Of a stretch of 32,492 bases of DNA, positions 8,156 to 15,528 are shown piece after piece (position 1 is the stretch's first letter; every line of letters starts with the position of its first letter). The position numbers were made by a program, and so were the translations under genes. This stretch comes from CAYOHG01 sp964465125 (lineage in GTDB: Bacteria; Planctomycetota; Phycisphaerae; UBA1845; Fen-1342), in NCBI GenBank assembly GCA_964465125.1, contig CAYXIO010000049.1, forward strand, positions 1 to 32,492, read 5' to 3'. The notes below the pieces were generated by a model that saw nothing but the letters and a program-made list of their open reading frames with translations, was not told the origin of the DNA and searched no databases.

Positions 8156-8823
8156 CGGCCGGCGCGCGCATTCCGCGGGTCGCGTCCGGCCTGCTCGCCG
8201 GCTGCGCGCTGCTGGCGGCCAACGGCTGCAACGTGGTGGGCGCGGCGGCGTACTACCTCAGCCCGCCCAAGATTCAGAAGGCCGAGTTCACGTTTCCGCC
8301 GGGCAGCCGCGTCACGGTGCTGGTCGACTCAGCCAACCCCGAGCAGCTCAACTTCATCTTCGCGCGCAACCTGCACGAGAAGCTCAACGAATACTTCCGC
8401 AACCGCAAGACCGAGGCGACGCTGATTCCGCACGACACGATCGTGCGGATGCGCGTCGACCACCCTGACTTCTCCCGCTGGCCCGTGCAGAAGGTGGGGC
8501 GCGAGTGCGGCGCGACGCACGTCCTCTACCTGCGCATCCTCGACTTGCAGGGGCGCGAAGAGCCCGACCACCCGGTCGTCTCGCCGGCGGTGCGTCTGCA
8601 ACTGCGGGTCATCGGCGTCGAGCTCCCGCCCGGCAAGGCGCGGCTCTGGCCCGCAGAGGAGGAGGATGGACGCGAGATCACGTGCCGTCGGCAATCGGTC
8701 GAAGCGACCACCTCCGACGTTGAGGACCGCGAACTGGGCAAGCTGGGGGTCGACACGGCCTGGTTCGTGATGATGCCCTTCTTTGACGTCGACCTCGAGG
8801 AACGTCGCCCGGTCGAACGCTGA
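8152..8823 (+). CDS. Predicted lipoprotein B of a two-lipoprotein operon
   Basis: 223 aa starting with GTG in a GTGA overlap with the upstream gene, implying translational coupling. The signal 'GLLAGCALLAANGC' ends in a lipobox Cys at about residue 26. The mature domain shares a layout with its neighbour: an opening strand ('RVTVLVDSANPEQLNF'), an amphipathic helix, 'VGRECGATHVLYLRIL', then paired strands. The two look like diverged paralogues. It probably acts at a membrane surface; there is no catalytic motif. The FecCD permease starts a few bases downstream, but a functional link is unproven. Confidence 0.82.
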   Translation: MTAGARIPRVASGLLAGCALLAANGCNVVGAAAYYLSPPKIQKAEFTFPPGSRVTVLVDSANPEQLNFIFARNLHEKLNEYFRNRKTEATLIPHDTIVRMRVDHPDFSRWPVQKVGRECGATHVLYLRILDLQGREEPDHPVVSPAVRLQLRVIGVELPPGKARLWPAEEEDGREITCRRQSVEATTSDVEDRELGKLGVDTAWFVMMPFFDVDLEERRPVER

Positions 8824-8828
8824 TCGAG

Positions 8829-9815
8829 GTGCCCTTGCGCGCGACGGCTCCCAGACTGCTCCTGCTGGCGGCGCTGGCGCTGCTGGTCGTGTTCGGCTCG
8901 ACCCTGCTGGGCCCGCTGCTGCTGAGCTGGAGCGACATCGCGTCACCGGGTTCCCATTCGTTGTTCTGGTCCTATCGCGTGCCGCGCACGGCGCTGGCGG
9001 CGCTGGCCGGCGCGGGCCTGGCGTGCAGCGGCGCGGTGCTTCAGAACCTCTTCCGCAATCCACTGGCCGAGCCCTACACCCTGGGGATCGCCAGCGGGGC
9101 TTCGCTCGGCGCCGCGATCGCCTTTCTTCTCCACGTCGAAGGCGTGCTGCTCGGGATTCCGCGGCTCTCCGTCTTCGCGTTCGCCGGCGCCGGAATCTCG
9201 ATCGCATTCGTAACCCTCCTTGCTCGCTCGGGCCAGTCGCGCGACATGACGCGCGTGCTGCTGGCGGGCATCTGCTTCGCGTACATGTGCTCCGCCGGCG
9301 TGATGCTGACTGCTTTCCTCGCCGGACAGGCCGTCACCAACGACCTCGTCATCTGGATGATGGGTTCGCTCGCGCGACACCGCCCCCAGGCGGCAATCGA
9401 AGTCGCGCTCGTGCTGGCGCCGGTGCTCGCCGCCGCCGTCGTCGCGCACCGCGCCCTCGATCTGCTCGCGATGGGCGATGAGCTGGCCGCGGCCCGCGGC
9501 GTCGCCGTCAGCCCAACCGTCTGGACCTGCTACGGCCTCGTCGGCGTGCTCACGGCCGTGATCGTCGCGAACTGCGGGCCGATCGCCTTCATCGGGCTGC
9601 TCGTGCCGCACGCCGTTCGCGCCCTGGTCGGTCTGCGGGCCTTGCCGGTACTGATCGGCTCGGCCTTCGGCGGGGCGGCGTTTCTGGCGCTGTGCGACGG
9701 CCTGGCGCGCAGCTTTCGCTACGAGATTCCGGTCGGCGTGCTGACCAACATCCTCGGGGCGCTCTTCTTCCTCTACCTGCTCGGAACGCGCCGGCGGCTT
9801 GACACGCTGGGGTAA
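8829..9815 (+). CDS. FecCD/BtuC-type ABC transporter permease
   Basis: About 327-aa polytopic membrane protein of the FecCD family (iron-siderophore, haem or cobalamin import permeases). Diagnostic stretches: 'YRVPRTALAALAGAGLACS' followed by 'GAVLQNLFRNPLAEPYTLG' (about residues 49-86), and near the end 'GPIAFIGLLVPHAVR' and 'EIPVGVLTNILGALFFLYL'. The start is uncertain: GTG at 8829 has no spaced RBS, whereas TTG at 8835 has GAGG five bases upstream. No ATPase or substrate-binding protein gene is next to it, so partners must be encoded elsewhere. It follows the lipoprotein pair by about 5 bp. Confidence 0.92.
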   Translation: MPLRATAPRLLLLAALALLVVFGSTLLGPLLLSWSDIASPGSHSLFWSYRVPRTALAALAGAGLACSGAVLQNLFRNPLAEPYTLGIASGASLGAAIAFLLHVEGVLLGIPRLSVFAFAGAGISIAFVTLLARSGQSRDMTRVLLAGICFAYMCSAGVMLTAFLAGQAVTNDLVIWMMGSLARHRPQAAIEVALVLAPVLAAAVVAHRALDLLAMGDELAAARGVAVSPTVWTCYGLVGVLTAVIVANCGPIAFIGLLVPHAVRALVGLRALPVLIGSAFGGAAFLALCDGLARSFRYEIPVGVLTNILGALFFLYLLGTRRRLDTLG

Positions 9816-9847
9816 TCGCCGAGTTTCGGCCGGTGCAAAAACCGGGC

Positions 9848-9878
9848 TTGACTTTCTGACTGGGGGGGGCAGCATACT
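9848..9878 (+). promoter_or_regulatory. Candidate sigma70-like promoter for the Cys-rich secreted gene
   Basis: TTGACT (9848-9853) and CATACT (9873-9878) separated by 19 bp that include a run of eight G. The position, about 55 bp before the start codon and after the stop of the permease gene, fits a promoter. The spacer is slightly long. Confidence 0.55.
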
Positions 9879-9930
9879 ATTTATGTCCGAGTCGGCCTCA
9901 CGCGACTTCCGCAACAGAAGGAGAGCTTCC

Positions 9931-10290
9931 ATGTTCAGAGGAATCCGTCCGAGACCGTGGAGCTCGATCTTCGTTGCCGCCGCGCTGATCGCTTTCGTTT
10001 CGCCAGCCCTGGCCCACGACCCACAGAAGTGCTGCGTGCCGGTTTGGGGGAATGGCTATCAATGCTCCAGTTGTACCGCCGTCTTCACATGCGACATGAA
10101 CGACTGTCTATGGGAACAGTGGTGCACCGTGTCCATCTGGGAGGTCTGCCACGTGTCCAACACCTATCACTACCCTGGCGTCGAGCGGCTCGGGCACATC
10201 CAGACTCCATGCTGGACGAGCTACCATTGCGCTGATACCGGATCCATGCGACGGCACTCCCTGCCGTCAGGGCTCCCAGATCGATTCTGA
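9931..10290 (+). CDS. Small cysteine-rich secreted protein, probably frameshifted near its end
   Basis: 119 aa as read. Signal peptide at residues 1-28 ('AALIAFVSPALA'), then ten cysteines in about 75 residues (KCC, QCSSC, FTC, DC, WC and so on), suggesting a disulphide-rich extracytoplasmic protein. ATG at 9931 follows AAGGAGAG by 7 bases. After 'YHCADT' near 10237 the reading loses character. Dropping one base there gives a frame containing 'PCDGTPCRQGSQIDSES' and 'HVPLSYCAPV' with three more Cys, ending TGA at 10343-10345. The restored gene ends 15 bp before the next start. No family recognised. Confidence 0.6.
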   Translation: MFRGIRPRPWSSIFVAAALIAFVSPALAHDPQKCCVPVWGNGYQCSSCTAVFTCDMNDCLWEQWCTVSIWEVCHVSNTYHYPGVERLGHIQTPCWTSYHCADTGSMRRHSLPSGLPDRF

Positions 10291-10360
10291 ATCCGCCGAG
10301 ACCTTTGAGAACCACGTCCCGCTCAGCTATTGCGCTCCGGTCTGAGTGAGGTTCCCAATC

Positions 10361-11880
10361 ATGTTGGCAACGGCAATCGCAGGCATGCTGTTCTTGCCCA
10401 CGGCCGGGTCCGAAGGTGGCCAGGACCTTCCTGGGCCGCTCGAACGCTGTGTCCGCGCGCGTAACCACATCACCAATGCGCACATCGAGTGGGGTCGGTT
10501 CGGAACCGACCGCACGGAATTCGCAACCACTCGTATCGCGGGCTCCGACGTGATCATGATCCGTAACGGCGACGCCGACGGCGTCGTGGTGCGGCAACCC
10601 GACGGCAGCCCGGCGAAAATCCTGCACGGCAAGCAGATGTTCCTGGCCCGCGAGGATTCCCTCTACATTCACCTTGAGGACAACATCGTGGCGGAAATGC
10701 ACCCGCGCGATGCCGACCCCACAACGCCAGTGACCTGCGTTCCCTTGGCCTGTCCTCGGGCTTCTGGCCCTGCGACTCCGACAGCACCGCGCGTAGCTAC
10801 CTGAAGCTCGGCGAGGCCTGGGAATACCGCGAACGCCGCGAAGGCGACATCATCGTCGTGGTGGGTACGAGCGGCGCGCATGCGGTCACCTGGTGGATTG
10901 ATGCTTCGAAGGACTTCTCGCCCACGAGGATCCGGCGCGAGCGCGGGGGCAAGCTGGCCTCCGAAATGCGCTGCGACCTGCGCGATTGGGATGGCACGTG
11001 GTTCCCGGAAACAACAGAATACTACAGCGGGCGCGACCACGGCGCGGAACCGTACTTGACCATTCGCGTCTTTTCCGCGGCATTCAACCAGCCCGAGCTC
11101 CCCGACCGTCTCCTGCCGCCGGACATCGGCATCGAGGTCGGTACGAACATCGGCCGGCACGGTCCCAACCGCGAGCCATTGGCGTACGTCTATTGGGATG
11201 GCGAGAAGATCGTCAGCCACGAAGAGTACCTCGAACGGCTTGGCTCGGGCGAGTTGAAGCAAGGACCCAGTTTCCTGCGCGAGGCGGCCCGGCTACTAGC
11301 TCAGGATGCCGCCAGGGACTCGGCCGAGGAACACGCCTCCAGCCGGCCGGCGCACGACGCGAAGGCGGCGACGCGCCCCGCCGGGCCGCTGGCGCTGGGT
11401 GACCGCACGAAAACGGAATGGGAGCAATTCACTCAGGAGTTCATCGACCGCTGCGCGCTCGGCGATGAGCAGTCACAACGCGCCTGGGCGATCTGCCGCG
11501 ATTGCCAGTACGCGGCCGACGCGCAGATCGCGAGTCGGCGGGCCGACTGTGACAAGCTGAGCCAGCAGGAGGAGCAACTGCGCCTGAAGCTCGGCGCAGC
11601 AACCAACGCAGAGCGTAAGGCGGTCGAGGATGCGCGATCCGCGTTGCGCCGGCCCTTGGACGAAATCTTTGAGAAACAGCTTAAGCCCCGGCTGGAAAAG
11701 CTGCCGACGCGAGCCCAGCGGGCGCGCGCAGGCGGCCTCGCAGCCAGCTCCCGCCCGGGACCAGCCGTAGCCTCGCCGCTTGACGCCTGCGCGAAAACGT
11801 CGTACGTTACCTGGTCTGCCCGCGGGGCCGTTGCGCGGGTCAGCGCCCGGGTGGCGGAATTGGCAGACGCGCCAGGTTGA
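10361..11880 (+). pseudogene. Exported-looking protein gene split by a frameshift and lacking its own stop
   Basis: The first frame (ATG 10361, or GTG 10346) begins 'MLATAIAGMLFLPTAG' and stops at 10804. From the C-run at 10717-10720 the sensible frame is the next one: 'NASDLRSLGLSSGFWPCD', 'YLKLGEAWEYRERREGD', then 'AHAVTWWIDASKDFSP', 'ASEMRCDLRDWDGTW' and a coiled-coil-like region near 11540-11700 ('CDKLSQQEEQLRLKL'). Adding one C to the run joins the frames. The second frame has no stop until 11878-11880, inside tRNA-Leu, so its true 3' end seems lost or shifted again. A product of about 500 aa would result. No domain recognised; the 'WWIDASKDFSP' style resembles planctomycete outer-membrane-lipoprotein-sorting-like hypotheticals, but this is not a firm assignment. 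Confidence 0.6.
11780..11808 (+). promoter_or_regulatory. Candidate promoter of the tRNA-Leu/tRNA-Arg pair
   Basis: TTGACG at 11780-11785, a 17-bp spacer, then TACGTT at 11803-11808. The expected start site lies about 30 bp before tRNA-Leu. The -10 match is weak, but the location and -35 are good. Confidence 0.45.
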
Positions 11881-11928
11881 GGGCCTGGTGGGGGCAACCT
11901 CGTGCTGGTTCGAATCCAGTCCCGGGCA
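11845..11928 (+). tRNA. tRNA-Leu (anticodon GAG)
   Basis: 84-nt class II tRNA. Acceptor strands GCCCGGG (11845-11851) and CCCGGGC (11921-11927) pair fully, discriminator A. Anticodon stem CCAGG/CCTGG encloses the loop TTGAGGG with anticodon GAG at 11879-11881, decoding CUC/CUU. A long variable arm and T-loop TTCGAAT are present. CCA is not encoded. Confidence 0.95.
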
Positions 11929-11957
11929 CGTGGCAAGACTGCCGAGCGGTGCCTTGA

Positions 11958-12031
<74 letters not shown>

Positions 12032-12193
12032 TTCAGCAGTTCCCCTTCAGTCGTCCGATCTCCTCAGCCGAGCATGATTCGTGGTCGGGGCAGGCGTATG
12101 CGCGAATGGAGCCGCCCGCGCGACGCGCTGGCTCCCAGCCGGCGTGACAGGTTCCGATCCGCGGGCTGCTTACCCCTGGCTCACGCCGCTGAA

Positions 12194-12439
12194 TCACTTT
12201 CTCTTCTGGAACGCCCGCAGCAGCGCGATCAGCACCACGGCCCCGACCGTCGCCATCACCAGGCTTCCGAGCCGGCCGATCGGCGCCAGCCCTATCAGGC
12301 TGAACAGGAACCCGCCGAAGAGCGACCCGATCACCCCGACAATCAGGTTGCCGACCACGCCGGTCGTGCCGGTCTTCATGATCTGCCCGGCCAGCCAGCC
12401 GGCGCACAGTCCGATCAGAACAAACCAGAGCAGTTCCAT
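12194..12439 (-). CDS. GlsB/YeaQ/YmgE-type small membrane protein
   Basis: 81 aa with three membrane segments and the glycine-rich pattern of the transglycosylase-associated family: 'LIGLCAGWLAGQIMKTG', 'GNLIVGVIGSLFGGFLF' and a C-terminal helix ending 'LRAFQKRK'. Members are linked to stress responses in enterobacteria; the molecular role is unknown. The start at 12439 is preceded by a G-rich box (GGGGGACAA). It lies on the same strand as cmk and plsC, 69 bp downstream of plsC. Confidence 0.9.
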   Translation of the reverse strand: MELLWFVLIGLCAGWLAGQIMKTGTTGVVGNLIVGVIGSLFGGFLFSLIGLAPIGRLGSLVMATVGAVVLIALLRAFQKRK

Positions 12440-12479
12440 GTTGTCCCCCGCTTCCGCGAGCGGTTTCCGCGGCCAGGCC

Positions 12480-12514
12480 TTGGTCCTTCGGCCTTCAGAC
12501 TTCGGCCTTCAGCC
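12480..12514. repeat. Period-7 array over the 3' end of plsC
   Basis: Five heptamers, plus-strand units TTGGTCC, TTCGGCC, TTCAGAC, TTCGGCC, TTCAGCC, which is YGAANNN-type on the minus strand. The plsC stop (12509-12511) lies inside the last unit. It matches the style of the arrays at 640 and 3685. Confidence 0.7.
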
Positions 12515-13168
12515 CTCGCCGGCCCGATCGATCGTCAGGCGCCCGCGCAGCAGAGTGTGCCGACGGTAGCGATCCATCAGCTCCACAATGCGAGCGCGCA
12601 CCAGCTCGACGGCGAGCGCGTCGTCCATCGAGGCCAGCGCTTCCGGCGTGATCGGCTCGCCATAGGCCATCAGCAGCGGCCGCAGCATGGGAAGCTTGCG
12701 CTGCCGCGGCCAGGCTTCGAACGCCCCCAGAATCATTCCCGGAACGATCGGCACCTTCGCTTTGCGGGCCAGCACGACCACACCCGGCTCCAGCGCGCGC
12801 ACGCGGCCGTCCGGCGTGCGCGTGCCCTCGGGAAACGCCGTCACCAGCTCGCCGTACTTGAGCCGACGCAGCGTCTCCTTGACTCCGGCGATGTCGGCCT
12901 GTCCGCGGCGGATGGGGAACGCGTTGAGCGAACTCGCGACGCGATCGAAGAGCTTCGTTTTGCCGAAGAGCGTATCGCGCGCCATGAAGTGGCACTCGCG
13001 CGGCAGCGCCAGCGCCGCGATAACCGGATCAAGGAAGCTCTGGTGATTGCAGACCAGCAGCGCCCCGCCGCGGCGCGGCACGTGCTGCGCTCCGAAGACG
13101 CGCCCGCGAAACAGCAGCACGTACATCCATCGGCAGACCTGCCGGCAGCCGCGATACCAGAGACTCAT
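12509..13168 (-). CDS. plsC: 1-acyl-sn-glycerol-3-phosphate acyltransferase (PlsC-like)
   Basis: 219-aa membrane-associated acyltransferase that makes phosphatidic acid from lysophosphatidate. The catalytic motif NHxxxxD is 'NHQSFLD' at residues 41-47, and the glycerol-phosphate motif is 'FPEGTR' at 112-117; 'VPIVPGMILGA' is the fourth block. An N-terminal hydrophobic stretch is present. Its ATG overlaps the cmk stop in ATGA, so the two are translationally coupled, an arrangement seen in many bacteria. The 3' end runs into a heptamer array. Confidence 0.92.
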   Translation of the reverse strand: MSLWYRGCRQVCRWMYVLLFRGRVFGAQHVPRRGGALLVCNHQSFLDPVIAALALPRECHFMARDTLFGKTKLFDRVASSLNAFPIRRGQADIAGVKETLRRLKYGELVTAFPEGTRTPDGRVRALEPGVVVLARKAKVPIVPGMILGAFEAWPRQRKLPMLRPLLMAYGEPITPEALASMDDALAVELVRARIVELMDRYRRHTLLRGRLTIDRAGEG

Positions 13169-13872
13169 GACGGCGTGTGCGACGATGCGGAGTGATCCTG
13201 CGGAATCTCGACGCCCGCGCGGCGAAGATGTTCAATCAGCGACTCGATCACCTGGTGCAGGCTCTCGTGCGTCGTGTCGATGCGAACCGCTCCTGGCGGG
13301 CAGGTCAGCGGGGCGACGGCCCGACTGGCGTCCGTCCGGTCGCGCTCCACCACGTTGGCGAGCACCTGCTCGATCCGCACGTCCTCGCCTTCCGCGACCA
13401 GCTCCTGGTAGCGGCGCTCGGCGCGCTTCTCAACCGCGGCGTCCAGGAAGAACTTGAAGTCGGCGCCGGGAAAGACCACGCTGCCCTGGTCGCGGCCCTC
13501 ACTCACCATCGAGCCCAGCCGGCGTCCGATCTCGCGCTGCTTTTCCACCAGCACCCGCCGCACGGCCGGCGAAGCGGCGATATGGCGCGTGTTCTCGCTG
13601 ACGTGCATCGAGCGGATGTCCTCGGTCACGTCGCGGCCGCGCAGGGTGACGCGGACGTGCGTCGGGCCGCAGTCGAGCTCGAAGTCCGCCGTCGCCGCCA
13701 GCTTGCCCAGCGCCGCGTCGTCGCGCAGGTCAAGTTGATCCTCCAGCGCCGCCAGCGTGACCACGCGGTACATGGCCCCGGTGTCGAGGTAGGGAATGCC
13801 CAACCGCGCCGCGAGTTTTCGCGCCGCCGTGCTCTTGCCCGACCCGGCCGGCCCGTCAATCGTTATGATCAT
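13165..13872 (-). CDS. cmk: Cytidylate kinase
   Basis: 235-aa cytosolic kinase phosphorylating CMP and dCMP. The P-loop 'IDGPAGSGKST' (residues 5-15, Lys13) is followed by 'LGIPYLDTGAMYRVVT', the CMP-binding region typical of Cmk, and 'MVSEGRDQGSVVFPGADFKFFLDA', where the usual 'EGRDIGTVVFPDA' is recognisable. 'RRYQEL' and the DxxR segment 'ERDRTDASRAVAPL' follow. Length is normal for the family. It is the first gene of a cmk-plsC unit, possibly with the GlsB-like gene, and divergent from the HAD gene at 14001. Confidence 0.95.
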   Translation of the reverse strand: MIITIDGPAGSGKSTAARKLAARLGIPYLDTGAMYRVVTLAALEDQLDLRDDAALGKLAATADFELDCGPTHVRVTLRGRDVTEDIRSMHVSENTRHIAASPAVRRVLVEKQREIGRRLGSMVSEGRDQGSVVFPGADFKFFLDAAVEKRAERRYQELVAEGEDVRIEQVLANVVERDRTDASRAVAPLTCPPGAVRIDTTHESLHQVIESLIEHLRRAGVEIPQDHSASSHTPS

Positions 13873-14000
13873 CCAGCCGTCGCCTTGCGGTTCGACCGCG
13901 AACGAGGTTCTTGCGAAACAGCGCCGGCGGCGTGCCCGCGGAACGGGAGTGTCCGCCGCAAGAGCCGCTTCGGAAGCTCATTGTAGGGAGCGTCGCGTCC

Positions 14001-14321
14001 ATGGCCAACCCGATGACGATCATGGTGGATCTCGACGGTGTGATCTGCACGGAGGAGCGGACGTTTGACCGGCCGCTGGCGGAGCCGATTCCCGGCGCCC
14101 GCGAGGCGCTCGAAAAGCTCAAGGCCGACGGGCACTCGATCGTGATCTACACCGCCCGCGGTTGGGCCGAATTCCGCGTCACCAAGGCCTGGCTTGATCA
14201 GCACGGGATGCCCTACGACGCGATCCACATGGGCAAACCGATCGCGCACGTCTGGATCGACGACCGCGCCATCCGCTTCACCAACTGGCACGACGCGCTC
14301 GAACAGGTGGAGGAATTCTAG
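14001..14321 (+). CDS. Compact HAD-superfamily phosphatase
   Basis: 106-aa cytosolic protein containing the four HAD motifs with almost nothing else: motif I 'MVDLDGVIC' (Asp10, Asp12), motif II 'IVIYTAR' (Thr51), motif III Lys79 in 'MGKPIAHV', and motif IV 'WIDDRAIRF' (Asp87, Asp88). It is therefore a capless HAD of the kind often near capsule or nucleotide-sugar genes. The substrate is unknown. ATG at 14001 follows GGGAG by 10 bases. An in-frame ATG at 14013 is possible, but the upstream one is better placed. Confidence 0.88.
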   Translation: MANPMTIMVDLDGVICTEERTFDRPLAEPIPGAREALEKLKADGHSIVIYTARGWAEFRVTKAWLDQHGMPYDAIHMGKPIAHVWIDDRAIRFTNWHDALEQVEEF

Positions 14322-14394
14322 CCGCAGACGACGTCGCCTCGCGCGGTCGACGAAGCGAGCACGGACGACACGGCCGCGGCACCCACGCCGCTCG

Positions 14395-14418
14395 GCGCCG
14401 CCCGCCTTGGGGCGGCGC
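14395..14418. terminator. Strong hairpin between convergent genes
   Basis: Perfect 9-bp inverted repeat GCGCCGCCC/GGGCGGCGC with a 6-nt loop, between the converging stops of the HAD gene and tatC. There is no T-tract on either side, so it would be a non-canonical terminator or simply a palindromic intergenic element. Confidence 0.4.
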
Positions 14419-14453
14419 TACAGCGCTCCCGCGGCCCGCTCGCCGAGCGCCGC

Positions 14454-15479
14454 TCACGACGGGCCCGTGATACTGCCCGACCGGGCCGGCTTATTCACAT
14501 TCCGCGTCAGCCACAGCCCCAGCTCGAAAAGCAGGATCATCGGCACGCTCAGCATGAGGTGGCTGACCAGGTCCGGCGGCGCGAGCGCGCCGGCCAGGAT
14601 GACGATGGCGAGGATGACGATCTTGCGCGAGCCCGCCAGCGTCTCGCGTCTCATGATCCCGCTGCGCACGAGAAAGACGACCACCAGCGGCACCTGAAAG
14701 GCCAGCCCGAAGCCGACCGCCAGGATGAGCACGAACGTGAGGTACTCGCCGATCCTGAAGTGCGTAGTCACCATGCCGCGCTGATCGTCGCGCTGCAAGT
14801 GCACCGCAAACGTCTCGTTGCTGCCGCGCACCTTCAGCCGCAGCTCGTCCAGGTTGATCCAGGCCTGACCGGCCTGCGGCGACGCCGGGTCGCCCCGCAG
14901 GATCGCCACGGCCGGCTGAGTTGTGCTGCCCGACTGAGTGCTCGGCGCGGCGTCGGTGATGCCGCCGAGCAGCGCTTGAATGGGAGTCGCCGCGACGTCC
15001 GGCAGTGGCAGCCACGACCCGAACCCGACCAGGAAGTTCAGGCTCAGGAACAGCACGAACACATACATGAACACGACGCCGAAGACGAACAGCCCGGCGC
15101 TGGCCGGCGCGAGCCTGTAGACGATGCGTTTTTCGCCGCGGTACAGCCCCTTGGCGACGAAGCTCCAGATCTGGTGAATGACGTAGGGCGACGCGATGGT
15201 CAGCCCGAGAAAGACGACGATCTTGATGTACCAGATGAACGGCTCGGTCGGCGAAGTGGCCAGCAGGCTGTCGGGCTGCCCGTGGTTCCGCAATGCGAGC
15301 AGCAGCGGCTGGACAGTCCACGCCAGCACGTACTTCGCCGGCCACGCGCACAGCAGGCAACCGCCGACCAGCGCGAGCAAGCTGCGCACCAGACAGCCGC
15401 GCAGCTCGTCGAGATGCTCGCCGAGCGTCATCCGAAACTCATCCGGGTGGCTCCCCGTCGCTGGCGAACGCTGCTTCAT
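14454..15479 (-). CDS. tatC: Sec-independent protein translocase TatC with enlarged periplasmic loop
   Basis: 341 aa against about 258 in E. coli. The N-terminal cytoplasmic signature 'LGEHLDELRGCL' (19-30), 'LYRGEKR' (112-118) and 'RIGEYLTFVLILAVGFGLAFQVP' region (242-264) mark TatC, which recognises twin-arginine signals. Position 262 is Gln where E. coli has Glu170, a Glu/Gln position in the family. The second periplasmic loop, between membrane helices 3 and 4 (about 155-242), is roughly 85 residues instead of about 17 and is Thr/Ser/Ala-rich. ATG at 15479 is chosen over an upstream TTG at 15506. It is the last gene of a VTT-protein, HMG-CoA lyase, tatC run. No tatA or tatB is nearby. Confidence 0.94.
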   Translation of the reverse strand: MKQRSPATGSHPDEFRMTLGEHLDELRGCLVRSLLALVGGCLLCAWPAKYVLAWTVQPLLLALRNHGQPDSLLATSPTEPFIWYIKIVVFLGLTIASPYVIHQIWSFVAKGLYRGEKRIVYRLAPASAGLFVFGVVFMYVFVLFLSLNFLVGFGSWLPLPDVAATPIQALLGGITDAAPSTQSGSTTQPAVAILRGDPASPQAGQAWINLDELRLKVRGSNETFAVHLQRDDQRGMVTTHFRIGEYLTFVLILAVGFGLAFQVPLVVVFLVRSGIMRRETLAGSRKIVILAIVILAGALAPPDLVSHLMLSVPMILLFELGLWLTRNVNKPARSGSITGPS

Positions 15480-15528
15480 GGCGAAATGATAGCGGCGCGA
15501 GCCCAAAGTTGGCGGCGACGTAAGGGTC

